Part shown: positions 35,259 through 47,560 of the stretch, in pieces | Position numbering within the stretch: position 1 is the stretch's first letter | Layout: every line of letters starts with the position of its first letter | Assembly: GCA_905221605.1 (NCBI GenBank) | Contig: CAJNDS010002530.1 | Span: forward strand, 62,001-126,000 | Reading direction: 5' to 3' | Origin: Symbiodinium natans | Taxonomy: Eukaryota; Sar; Dinophyceae; Suessiales; Symbiodiniaceae | DNA length: 64,000 bases | Notes under the pieces: model-generated | The model's database searches: none | What the model was told of the DNA's origin: nothing | What the model saw: only the letters and a program-made list of their open reading frames with translations | Made by a program: the position numbers and the translations under genes

Positions 35259-36456
35259 TCATTCGAGCAATTGCCTCACATGAGATGGCACTATGCCCGG
35301 AGGCTGTCTTGCAACAAATTCGCGCAGCTGCGCTTTCCAGTCTGGATGCTGCACCAAGACGTCCTGCACTGCAAATACATGTTGACAAGGCTGGGAGAGA
35401 GATTGGGCATGCATGCCCTTGCACAGAGCGTGTGGCTGTCAGTCCTCCAATTGAGAGATGGGCAACATTGCCAGGACTCTCGCTGCTCCACTCGGCTGGC
35501 TTGCAAATGTGTGCTGCAACACAATCATGAAGCCACGCCTGAGCCATGCATGGCAGCTGCGGACAAAATGGTGGTCCGACTATCTCAGATCTTACGCATG
35601 CCAAGAATGATCAAGAAGGTCAGAGTCAAGTGGGACGACAGGGCGCCACATCGTTTCATCGCCCCAAACTTCTTGTCGAACAAGCCGAGGAAGGATCTCC
35701 ATGACAACAAAGTCCGAAAGTCGAGGAAGTTCTTTCACCTGAGGCTAGAGGCAGCATCGACTAGCATCGGCATGGGTACTGGCTAGCTCCGGCTAGGTGT
35801 CTGGCAACTTGAATCACAGTGCGCATGAAGAGGGTCGGAAGGGGCCCGGGTTCTTCAACGAGGGATTGGATGACAATGCCGTACACTTTGGTGTCAAACT
35901 GGTCCTGGCCAAGAATTTGCGGAGAAGTTAAGCTAATCATGCTAATCTCACTGAGATCTCCAGCGACTCTGGCGACTTGCGATGGTGTTCGATGGTGTTC
36001 AGTCCCGCATGCCAAACACGATGTTCAGCGCTTGCATTGAAGCTTTGATGGGCACCTCGTGCACTGGCTGCAGCCAGAAACCTAGCTGACTTGGCTAAAG
36101 CATCTACGGTGGCCAGCCAAGGCGCAATGTTTTCCCCAGGGCTGTTGATGTGGTGAAGCTCGGTGAGCAACTCAGTCACCTTTGCAAGACTGTCCAACAT
36201 TGGAGCGAAGCCCCAAGATCCAAAGCCTGCCCTCCAAGCGCTCGGCGCTAAGCGGGGGTGCGCGAGCTCCAATCACAAGCCGGAAAGCATCAGTCACCTC
36301 GTCTGCCTCCAACTGCAGCACCTCGAAGGTGTAGGTACTTGACAGCACAAGATACTGTAGGAAAAGCATGGGAGGGGAGGGTGGGAGGAAGGGAGGGAGA
36401 GAGAGAGAGCGAGCGAGAGAGCGAGAGAGAGAAAGGGGGGAGAGAAAGAGAGAGAA

Positions 36457-36487
<31 letters not shown>

Positions 36488-39400
36488 AATAAACAAAAAG
36501 AAAGAGCAAGAGAGCAAGAGAGAAAGGGAGACAGATGGAAAGAGAGAGCGTGCGAGAGGGAGAGAGAGAGAGAGGGCGAGAAACAAAAACAAGAAAAAAC
36601 GAAGGGGGGTGGAGAGATGGGGGCGAAGGGGAAGGAAAGGGGGTATGGGGATGGGGAAAGGGGGATGGGATGGGATGGGACTGATGCTCAGTACACGGCT
36701 GATGGTAGGAAGTCCAGCAAAGTGTCTCCTGGCAGCATCACGGTGCCATTGCTCCTGCTGGTGGCATGGTATGCCTGAAGTTTTGGACTATGTGGCGATG
36801 CCACAGAAACACTAAGCTTCCCACTGTCGAGCATGTCGAAGACCGGAACAAGCAAGCGAGGGTTTTGAGTTTCCTCGGTGTGATTCCAGGCACACTTCCT
36901 TGCAAAGCAATATGTCGCCCAAGGCCTTGTACAGACGAACCACAGCTGCGCCAAAGCCTGGAAGAAGTGGTTCCTTGCCCCTGCTGGTCCTTGGCAGCGA
37001 CAGTCTTGAACCCGCAAGCGAAAGCAGGAAGCTTTCGCTTTGTTACCCCGCCCGGAGTGAGAGGGGGCAGGCGATTTGGCCCGCGCTGACAAAACAACCA
37101 TGCACAAGCAATTCACCAAAGAGAGTGTCGGACCCCGATCCTGGACGTCCCATGTGGCTATGCCGATTTGGCAGGATGCTTGGAACAACGTTTCATGCCC
37201 TTGAGGGATTGGCTTACACCCTCAGGATGTCTTTGTGAAAACCCCACGGAAGCATGATGCTTGTGCTTCCCGGTTCTTTCTGTTCTGACATGGCCGGCGA
37301 GAGATCTTCACACTGGGCCACTGGATGTTGCATGGCAATGCACGGGAGGCTGCCCAGCCCCAAGTGTAAGACTGAGCACATGTGCTAAGAAGCTGAAGCG
37401 CGGGCATCATGATGTTTAGCATCTTGAGAACCAGCGCCTCTGTCTGTGGAGTTGCCTGGCGACTTGTGGGATCTTGCGGGTCTGTCCTCCTATCTTCGGA
37501 ATGCAGCGCACCTTCTGCACAAGAACTAGGAGCTCCTGCCGAAAACGAATACACAAAATGCTCGCAAGGTCTCGCAACGCCAGTTCCGACATGAGGGGCC
37601 CAGGGTTGCCACCTGCTCACCGACGGGGATGTGCTTCACAGCCTCTGGACAAGCCAGGTCCAGTGACGATGTGTTCGGTACTTTGCATGGAGTGAAACCT
37701 CCTCGATAGAGTTGATCAAGTGCTCCTTCATTTCCGCATCGCACTGGATGAAGGTCTCGACCAGGCCATGCAACAAGATTGGCCTGACAGAGTGCGAGTG
37801 CAAGGTGCATTTGTAACATGTTGTCAACTGTTTAACAACGAGGTATGCATGGGACCAAAGCCTTTTGATGCAAAGTGCGAGGTAGGGCCAAGATCGATCT
37901 TTTGGTGCACAGATCGCACCTGACACAACCGTATGGTACTACATGAAGAAACCGCAGTCCCCTGCGCCTTTGAAGAGATCAGCACCTTTAGCTGGGTTTC
38001 TCACACTGCGCGTCTTCTTTCTGTGCACTCTATGCCCCATGCCGGCATGCAAGCGAGCACGAAACAGCTCACGATTTCTGCCGAGTAGGTTCAGCACGAA
38101 CTTGCTCCAATCGGAACGGGATGCCAACCTTGTTCCGAAAGTTGTCCTCACGACCGCTGGCTGCGACAGAGCCTCACGTCGCACGTTCAGCTGTGTGAAG
38201 CGAGCGTGCCCAACGATGCATCGCGCCCAAAGACTGAGGCCCACGCGCAACATGATTGTCGCAACATCTTCAATACAGCGTCCACGAAGCCTGGCGCAGG
38301 CAACGGCAAATAAGCAGGGAAGCCTCTTAAGCCCTCCAGGCCTCTGCAATGACAGGAAATCAGGGTCTGGCAGGTCCCAGCTGGTAGCCTCTTCTCACAG
38401 ACAAGAGGGTTGGGGGCTTGGGCTTTAAGGGTTTAGGGTCAGCGGTGCCCTGGAGAGCGACACACATGATCTCACACTATGAGTGCGCTGTATAACAAGT
38501 CGAGAATAATGCCTGCAAAATAACGTCTGATGCAAGGCAGATTGAACCGTTTTGTACTTCCATGCGGCCGCCGTCGCTGAGTTTAGCATTTTAGCTCTTC
38601 GTTTTTTGGAGGTGTTGCAGGAACTGGCGATCCGGGCCTCACCATCTGCCATGAGCGGCAGTGCCTCCTCATCCGTCAAGTGCGGGAGCTGCCAGCCTCA
38701 GGTTGAGGCGGCGCGCCCTCCAGTGAGATGCGACTGCCGAAGTTTTTGGGAGGGTTCTTACGGTACTTCAGCGCCAGGTGACGCATTGCAGGGCGTGGCC
38801 CAGAACTGTAAATCTTGTTGACGAGGAGGCGGATTGTGTCAAATCGGACAGAATCCTTCAGACTCATCCCGTTCCCCTAAGAGGAGATATCCCGACAAGG
38901 TAGGCTCCACATCTACACGTCGAACCTGTACACATACGACTACGTATGTACAAATTGTAATATCTATATATATATGTATATACATGAATGAAAAAGTCAC
39001 AAAATGGTCAAGCCTCGCCAGCCGAGAAGGCCAACTTGAACAGCAACTGAAAGCCCCGCCAACGGCAGGCAGGCTTGCCTCCGGCCGCCAGATGACATTT
39101 GACAAGCTGATGTGGCGAAGGCAGTGATTGGGTGCATCCCGGGCCTTCAATTAATGCCAGAATTGTGAGCAAGGCCATCTTCCGAGCCTGGGCACATGGC
39201 AATTATATGCAATTATGGCATTTAAAGAACTTCTGAGTACTTCTGACTTCTGAGTCTGAGAGTATCTGAGAGTTCTTTGAGGTTGTGGCTGATGCAAGCT
39301 GGCATTGTGCTTCAAGTGCTCGGAATGCAGAAACGGGCACAGCTGGGAGCTCGCCCAGAAAGGTCCTCAACTCACGCCTGTCATGTTCGCGTCTGGTGTT

Positions 39401-42400
39401 TGGGGTTCAGGGTTTCGGCTTGTCTCCGAGAATTGGCCTGGGAACATCTCGCTTCTCAAATTCTGCCAGGCACATGTCGAAGAGCTCCTTTTCAGCATGC
39501 ACGTCCATGCACGTGGTTGAAGATGACTGGAACACTGCTGCCAGCGCAAGGCGCAAGTGCTCACGGCCCGCTCCGCATAGGTGAAGCTGGTCCCTGCGAG
39601 ACGCCTTGAAGATCCACCTGCCTCCCAAGAAGCAGTGACCAAGCTGCATTGTGCATGGTTTCTGAATATCCCCCAGCGCCTCCAAGATTTCACGGAGAGG
39701 CGCGCTGTTTCCGGCGGCCGACTCCTCTGCTCACTACATGGAGGATAAGAAGAACCTTGAAGAGTCTCGGAACCTGGAAACGGGCCACATCAGCAGAAAA
39801 CTTCGCGTAAAACAGCTCCACGAGCTGATCCATGGCCGCTGCTGCACTTGCCTTTCCAAGTTTTGATTCCTCTTCCCTGTTCAGGCCGTACGGATTATTG
39901 CGGGCACTTCGCGCCTTGTTGGTGGATTGGAGGGATGCCTCGACCCGTGCAGACACTTTTGCCAACTGTGAAGCATCGCAACACGCTCACGACTGCAATC
40001 GCTGCGAGTAGCTATCAACAGCCTGCAGTAGGTCGAAGGTTCGGAGGACATAGGCCTGGCACCTTTGCATGACTTTTTGCACAGCCTTGATCGCGACCGA
40101 CAACAAGTCTGAGCTGCGAACATGGACCGCTGCAAATCTGGCTGCAAAGCCATCCTCCATAAATCTATATATATATATATATATACACCTGTCACTGTAG
40201 ATATATTGTAATACTAAGGCCAACACGGCGCAATGCGTGCATAGGTAGGCAGAGAGCTACATAAGCTACCCCCCCCCCCTGAAAACAAAACCTCCCATAC
40301 ACGAAAACAATATCTGGGACACATTATATCTATATCGATCTGCTTTTTTTCGAGCATGAATTCATATTGTATTATTTGTGTCTATATGAATGCATGCATG
40401 CATACATACATATACATATGTATATATTGATATGCAAATTGGCCCGTTGGACCTTCTCAGCTTTTTGGCTGACACAAACAAACTACCTAACTATGAGATA
40501 GGAAACCTTGTGTATTTCCAGCTAACTGCAAGAACTACATTACCTATATTCTCAAAACACCATCAACATAATGCAATGTCGCCTCATTCACTCGGGCTAG
40601 GTCTCAGATTAGCAAGTTCAAGTTAGTGGCTAACCGGAGGCCGCTCTACCATTTTGGTTCGTAAAGTACACATTCTCGTCTGCGGGCTAAACAGAAAGAG
40701 GCTGTGAGTCTTTGTAAGTTAAGGTTAGATATGGGGTTTGGCAGAACGCCTACCGGGCCTACCGGGCTGAGATACCACTCGGGCCATGTCTCGGGGAGTT
40801 ACTCAGAGACATGGCCTGGAACGGATTCTGTTTGAAGGGATTTCGGCGTGTATGTGCAGGAGTGCTGCAAAAGTATATGGGAAAGCCACGGATGCGTGAA
40901 TGCTATCTGCTAACAGTGTTCCCGGATGTCGATATCGCTTCGGATTTTAGGGTGTACTTATCGGTCTTTGTCTAGTTACAGCGGGTTCTGGGGAGGCACT
41001 TTTTTACACATATACACATGTACATACATATATATATATATATATACACATGTACATGCATAGGATCGGCTGCCCTCCAAGCCATGTGCCAGTAATTGTA
41101 CCTCAACGATGCCGCAAGTCACCCAGCAACTCATGAAACATGCCAAGTCCTTGGACCTGCCGCAAGGTGTATAGCAACCTGCAGCAAATCCGTCACTGTG
41201 GATTGAATGTGCTTGAACAGGCCTGGCCCTTTCAGGAAATCCATGCTTGGTGCCTTGCTCGGTAAGATTATGACATTTAAATTTGCTTGCCATTGCGTGA
41301 TCACACTGTACAGTAATTCTCGATGCACTGTCCGATTCGGATTTCAAAGGGCGGTTTGTCCTGTGCATTCGTCTTGCGTGATTCGTTCGAAACAATCATT
41401 CTGCATCATCATGTCTACTACCTTATAAAAGATGGAGGGTCGGACGTGGCGCCGGATCTGAAGCATGTAAGCTAGAACTTGACCAGTCGGACGTTGCAAG
41501 ACACAATCCAAACCAACTCCGCAGTCAGTAGCATGCGCAACGTTCGTGAACTATCAGGCAAAGCATCCCGAACCCGACGTTCATGACACATGATTGGGTC
41601 ATGAATACTAGCACAGATACTTCCCGACATGCATCCATGCGCCCAAATCGGCTGGCTGCCTGTCGGCTGACTCGCTCATAAGCGGTGAGCTGCGCGGGCA
41701 GGAGACAGCACTTTAGAAGCGATGTCTCCATTCCTTACACGCATGTGCATGAACTTGCACGAACGACGTAGATTGACGTAGATGTGCACAAACAACAAAC
41801 AGGCACAGCTCTTGAGAATGCCAGGAGGCTGCTCCAGCTGGCCAAAACCTCCTCAAACAGCTTCAGCTGCAATGCCTCGAGGCAGGTGCTTAAGAAGCCG
41901 CCAGAAGAGCTAAGGTTCGAGTGCACTGCGTCACTCAGACAGCCACGTCTTTGGCTCGCAAGTCTTTTGGAAGAAGCAGAGTCCCAACTTCCATTGGCAG
42001 AAGGTGCATTGCACCACTACCTTCACCACCCAGACGATCCGCCGAAAGTGCTGCTCTCGGATCACGCGCTGCAGGCTCTTCGGGCTTCTCAGGCTCGCTG
42101 TGCTGAACCGCTTTACCGTCTATGAGCAGAGACAGCTGCTCTTGGAATGCCTCCGGCTCTGACGCTCCATTGGTACCATGGGCAGTAGCATCAGAAAATG
42201 CAACGGCATTTTCATGAGCACGTTCTCGATGAAGGCTGCGCTGCACGGACAGTGAGCTCAGGGAGGTCAGTGCGATGCGAGCAAGCTCAGCCTGTGCACA
42301 AGTCTGCAAGAGTTGGTGGGGTTCTCAAACAAGTTGACTTCAAAGTGCAGTGCAAGCGTCACGCAACAGCAACCCTAGCCGCCCTAGCGCCTGACTGCTG

Positions 42401-44893
42401 ATTCTTGTGGCAAGCACTGCTGGGCCAGGAACGTGTCCGGCAGGCTCCCTCTGGCTTGGCAAGCCAAAGTAGTCTTCCAAACGCCTGCAGGTGGACTCTG
42501 CCTCGCCAGACAGCAAAGCGTCTGCATCAAAGATGACATCCTCTGCCAGTGTCCCATCACCGCACTGTGAGGTCCAAACCTTGCAGAGTTTGCTTTGTAT
42601 TCTTAAACTGAACATCATGCGAGACCGCTGGCATACACGATGCTCATTCTAGCCAGACTGTGCTCAGCGAGACCAACTAAGACTTGAACGTGCTTGGATG
42701 ACTCAGCCTTTCGAGCCCGCTTGTTCCCCCGAGATGTTCCATCCACATCCTCCGTGATCATGCTAATCTGCTTGTATTTCGCTTGCGTTGACAACTCTTC
42801 CAGGGAGCCAGATTGACCAGTGAGTTCGCAAATCTCCAGGAGGTCAGCAGACCACTCTGTGGTGAGTCCAGAAGCAATGAGCAGCTGTGTCTCTGCTGCT
42901 ACGAGCTTCTGAACTTCATCATGTTGTGCTCCGAGTACTTCCTTCACTTCTTTCAGCAGCGTCTTGAAGACATCAAGGCATCCTGGGAGCATGCTAGGCC
43001 GCTGCCTTGCAACCGCACCAACTGCAGCGATCAGCTGCGCTTTGATGCGGCCGTCATTGTACGAAGTAACAGCATTAACAGCCTTTCGAAGGAGTTTCAG
43101 CAGAAGCTCAAAGAGCTCCTCTGCTTGTTGCTGGAGGGCCAATGGCTCGAGGAAACCAGAGGTTGGCCCCATTCGAGTCACAGGAAGATCCTGGATGCAA
43201 CTGACTCCTCGAAGCTCTGTGGGCAGCCGTACGTTCAGTAGTAGTGGAGATGCGGTCTGTGACAGAATAACCACGACTGCCCATCGAACAGCCATGGCAA
43301 GAAGTGACACATTGTCCGAATGTAGAAGAATCCTTGCCTGACAGCCGGAGAGTCTGTGGCAACTTTTCATATCCGGAAAGTGACTCGCATAGCGCATCAT
43401 AAAGCCAAATGCACCTTGTCCTGCAGCCTACGAAGCTGCTCGGCAACTCTCTGAGACTCTGAAGCATCCTCCTTGCAGAGTTCGCACACTGTTTGGAGAC
43501 TTGCAAATTCTCAACAGGCATTCTGGAAACACGGCTTTGTGACTTGGCCCCTTTGCTTGGTAGCCTCTCCTTGGCTAGAGCGAATAAAGCCCTTCCGTGG
43601 TGCACGGAAGCTGCTCTTAAAGCCAGTTCCTGCACCTCAGACTGTAGCGCAAATCACAAATCGCAAGAAGGCAAGCCGAGTGAGTGGAGTGAACACAGTG
43701 CCATGCTTCGCCTACTTCGCAGCTGTGCTGGAATGAAAATCCAAGCTCCGCGCAGCAGCATCACTGTCAGCAAGTAGAGCAGCAATAGCGGCCGAACAAC
43801 GCAGTGAGAGGCTTGGCCTGGTCAAGCAGAACATGCAAACGACCTCAAACTCAAGCAACACATTGCACAGTTCTAAAAAGGTTTTGCTGTTGCAAAATTC
43901 CCGCTCCGATCCTCCAATCAATAAATCAAGTCATCTCCAGCACTAACGTCTCGGGAATGTCCCCCAGGTTCCCTCCTCATTTTGCTTTCAAGGCCCTGTC
44001 GCTACTAGTAATAAGAGACACCTCGATATGTTTGTGCTAGGGATGATTCAAAACAGTGGTTGCGAGTGCGGAAAGTCCTGCAATAGAGCGCCAACTAAGG
44101 CACGTGGATGACGGGTCGAAAGTTGCCTTTCAGAGGCCCTGGTACGAAACCTGCTCCGGATCTCGTGCCCCAACAGAGAAGCACGAAAATGCGCAAACTC
44201 TTCAGCAACACGTTCCGCGGCTGATGCATTCAGATTCAGATCACTTGTGTGTGTCTGCGGGGATGACTGCGCAGCGTGAAGTTCAGAACAGAATAGTGCG
44301 AAGACTGTCTTGCTCCTGGTGAGTACTTTCTGCTGCACACACAACGAAGACCAAGGAAGTACTTGCCACACCGTTATCGATAACGCAGGCTCCCGATGAG
44401 TGGCTCTGAACTACTGTAGGCTTGGGGTAGGCAAAGCCAATTCTATTCCGGGCTGCTTCTCCTTTGTAGGGCCCATCAAAGAATTTTGGGGTCTTGTGTT
44501 GCCGGCGTTCTTGGATTCTTGGAGCCGCGCTTGCACAACAGCAGACGCTCGAGGAAATGGGCCGCGTATCGGCGCAGCGGTGGGCTGGGGTCAGCATGTA
44601 GGTTCAAGTAGAACTCCAAGCCTTGGACAATACTGTTCCAATCTGTTCCAGGGCTGTTCAACCCAAGGCTGGTGATACTGAATGCTGAGGGCACCAACAG
44701 CTAGCGACTGTCTCTGGCAACGTGTCAGCCTTAAAAGGACTCGCACACATGCGGCTGAGCTGATTGGAGGAGAGAATGGGGGGCATTCTTGGTTTCCGAC
44801 CTTCAACAAGACTTCTTCTGACTGCAGCAGCAACTTCACACGTTGGGGCACATCTCGCTCTGAGATGGCCGCCTCGTGACTCCACTTTGAAGC
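35259..44893 (-). CDS. SYMPK: Symplekin (pre-mRNA 3'-end processing scaffold)
   Basis: Symplekin holds together the cleavage/polyadenylation and histone pre-mRNA processing machineries in the nucleus; it is built of HEAT repeats. The C-terminal half resolves completely. Exons are 37783-37699 (LLHGLVETFIQCDAEMKEHL), 37535-37512, 37455-37402, 36957-36926, 36873-36825 (NPRLLVPVFDMLD), 36728-36697, 36321-36247 (LQLEADEVTDAFRLVIGAR), 36179-36087 (VTELLTELHHIN), 35904-35809 (EEPGPLPTLFMRTVIQ), 35738-35647 (LPRLSDFVVMEILPRLVRQE), 35538-35445 and 35363-35259, which ends REFVARQPPGIVPSHVRQLL-E-stop. These follow human symplekin segment by segment with near-equal spacing. N-terminal exons include 44893-44801, about 44632-44535 and a long one about 43205-42640 (AAVGAVARQRPSMLP, NKRARK, HSLARMSIVY); 38876-38807 is central (LKDSVRFDTIRLLVNKIY). 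Introns are GC-AG, GT-AG and one GA-AG. Some exons between 38 and 42.6 kb and small ones near 37.3 and 37.6 kb remain unplaced. Confidence 0.93.
36385..36690. repeat. GA-rich microsatellite within a symplekin intron
   Basis: A gagaga run with ggga and aaaga interruptions fills most of GT-AG intron 36322-36696. Its Arg/Glu or Ser/Leu frames are artefacts. Confidence 0.95.
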
Positions 44894-44999
44894 TCAAATC
44901 TGAAGTCAAGACTAGGCACCCCCTTGCCTGCAAGAGCTCGACCACCTGCACATCGTATGTGCTGATTCTCTCGTGTACCTACTCCCTACTTCAGGGCAG

Positions 45000-46680
45000 C
45001 ATAACGCCAACAGAACACATAAACCGCTTGCTTGCTTCGTGCGCTCATAGTTGTTGACTCGAGAAGCGGCATCTTCTATCCAACTTGCGGTCGACGAGAC
45101 TTTAAGCTGCGTTATTCGCCAGGATCTACGAAAGGCTTTTGCAACTTTACTATACTTACCGGAGGGCATGTGGAACTCGAACAGGCCTGAAACACTTGGA
45201 ACCAACAAAGAAAAGACGCGGGGAACACAAGACTCGGCTTCTGTGGCATCGCACGACACCGAAGTGAAGGATTTTTCGCCATCCCATATCATTCTGCTCA
45301 CGCAAAGTTCAAGCAAAACCAGCTCTTCCAAGCTGCACTCCTCGAGGAGCCACACAGGACAGCACAAACAAAGAAAAATCTGAACATGGTTGCACGGAAT
45401 AGCTGGATACAGCTACTGTGTACTCTTAACACTTGCCAGACAGACCTTTCCATGGCGTTCCTGCTGCAGCTGCTGAAGAGGCTGCATGGCATTGTGACTA
45501 CGTGTTTATACACTTGTACGAGGTAGGTCCTGGTAGGTCAAAGAACAATGCTGCCTGCGAAAGCTGTAGAACTACGCCCGGGTTGGATGCAGGAGCGTCT
45601 GCTGTTGCAATCTTGGGCACACTCAACTTTACGTTCACTTCTACAAGATGGGCTTGGGTGCCGATATCTGCTTTCGTTTAGAACATTCAACTGATATTGA
45701 CAGAGCAGAGCTTGCCGTGACACTTGAGCAAAGCTGTTCTGCAACACCATCCAGCTGACCATGCCAAGATGCGATGCAAAGCTTCAGAATTCATTTGTCA
45801 GCACAATGCGTCATTGTGCCAGCTAGGCCGGAACTTTGGGCACGTCGAAGACATCGTACTTTGCACGACGTCCTAAACGCCACGAATTAACGTGGCGCAC
45901 TATTTACATTTCAATGCATTGCCATGAATCATGCATGGGCCAATGTGGCAACGAGGCTCTGCTGCCACATCCAGCGGCCAATGCATCATTCTTAAAGCGC
46001 ACACATTCCTACGTCAACACATTAGGTTACAATGCGCATGGCAGCGCACGACAGCATCTCTTGCACATGCTCCACTCGCGAAGTCACCTCAGAATGCTGC
46101 GTGACTTCCGATGCATACTGTGAGCAATCTTCCGGGCCACTTTCATGTTTCAGAAAAAGTTGATGCGTCACATTGTGCTGTCGGGATAAACACGAAGGGA
46201 AAACTAAGCTAGGGGACGAGGACAAACGAAAGTATCATGCAGGTGCATCTGTTTATCATGCAAGCACATACCATGCGAAAAACGTCAAGTGAACTGAAGC
46301 GGCGCATGCACCTGAATGTCCGAAGCACGCACAAGTGCGCGTGATCATGCCCCATTTTTCTGGTGTGCAACCTTTGTGCTGCTAACTAGACTGCAGCAGC
46401 TCCTTACAGTGGCCCCTATTTTGCTGAAAAAGGGTTTGACAACTCGCACGCCCACAGAGAGAGAGAGAGAGAGACGGATGCACGGCCACATTGACACGTC
46501 GAGCGTTTTTTGTCGGCTGTATGAGAGGTGATGATACGGAAGATACAAGACAGCCGCGGTCGCAAACCCAGCTTGATGCACAACGCTTGTAATCACTCCG
46601 AACACACGGCTGAATGGCGGAGAAAACTTCGGGCTTGCGCTATGTCCAAAGACAGTGCCATACGCAGCGTGAATTGTGAA
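45000..46680. other. Stretch upstream of the symplekin N terminus, unresolved
   Basis: The first exon(s) and leader of symplekin should lie here. A minus frame at 44912-45367 (RRSWRITQLKVSSTASWIED) is open but not aligned to anything. Short GA microsatellite at 46457-46475. Confidence 0.35.
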
Positions 46681-46682
46681 CT

Positions 46683-46933
46683 GTGTCGCAGGAGGAGGAG
46701 CAAGTACGCAAGGCTGATCAATCCCTGTTGTCAGCAGAAGTGGATAACTTGGCTCTACCATGCCCTCTGCTTATGTTCGAAAATGGCTGGACACCGCCTG
46801 CCGCCTGCAGCAAGCAATTGGCGCGCACACACACAAAGGTTGGCTTTCTTGACATCTTGAGCATCAGCTACGGAACCGTCAGCATCAACGCAAAAAACTC
46901 ACAGCAACCACTATACATCAGCAGACAAAAAGG
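46683..46933 (+). CDS. Possible plus-strand exon, unknown product
   Basis: Frame reads EEEQVRKADQSLLSAEVDNL, then VGFLDILSISYGTVSINAKN, and meets a consensus donor (AAAAG/gtaagc) at about 46932. Composition is protein-like. If real, it lies opposite in strand to the phosphodiesterase gene that ends nearby. No partner exon found. Confidence 0.35.
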
Positions 46934-47560
46934 TAAGCTACACATTCGACACAGAAAAGGATACAGTAGTCACACAAAATGCAAACAAGCAAATGCCTTC
47001 ATCATCTGGTACGCTCCAGGAGGGCAAGCGCCTACACTTCTTCCAGCGGAAGCTGCTTTGGACAACGCCGACTGCGCGACGCTAGATCGAACCCGCAATA
47101 GCCAAACAAAGATTAGACAGAATGCAAAGAATTCCTCGCAGTGAGGCATGACGGTGACAGGCAGCTTAATACCATTTGGCAGCTGCTTGCTAAACTGTGT
47201 AGGCTCTCCTACCGCAGACAGCACGTTGAACGAATGTTGTCTGGAGCACACTCGTGCAGACCTCCACAGAGTGCGGAAAAAAAAAACGTTTCTGCTTTGT
47301 CAATCATCAACTGCTCAGGCCACCCCCCCCCCCCCCCCCCATCCCCCTGCTGTAGTGTTCCCAAAGTCTCGTCCTAGCCCTTGGCAATCTGGAGTTGACA
47401 CGCGCACACACACACACACAAACACACACAAACACACCCACGCCCCGCATGCACGAATATCACGAATGCACGCACACGCACACACAGTCACCCACGTCCA
47501 CACAGGTGCACACGCATGCCCGCCGCCCGCATGTTTGCCCACTCGCCCGACATGTTGTAC

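Noticed and set aside
34848-35786. 312-codon plus-strand open frame, the longest in the window
   Set aside because: It is antisense to the last exons of symplekin, whose minus-strand homology and phases are clear; the protein it predicts has no domain features.
36258-36815. Arg/Glu-rich 185-codon frame
   Set aside because: GA microsatellite lying in a symplekin intron.
40640-40675. Possible relict of the dinoflagellate spliced leader (ccattttgg core)
   Set aside because: Only the nine-base core agrees and the flanks differ by substitutions and an insertion; chance cannot be excluded.
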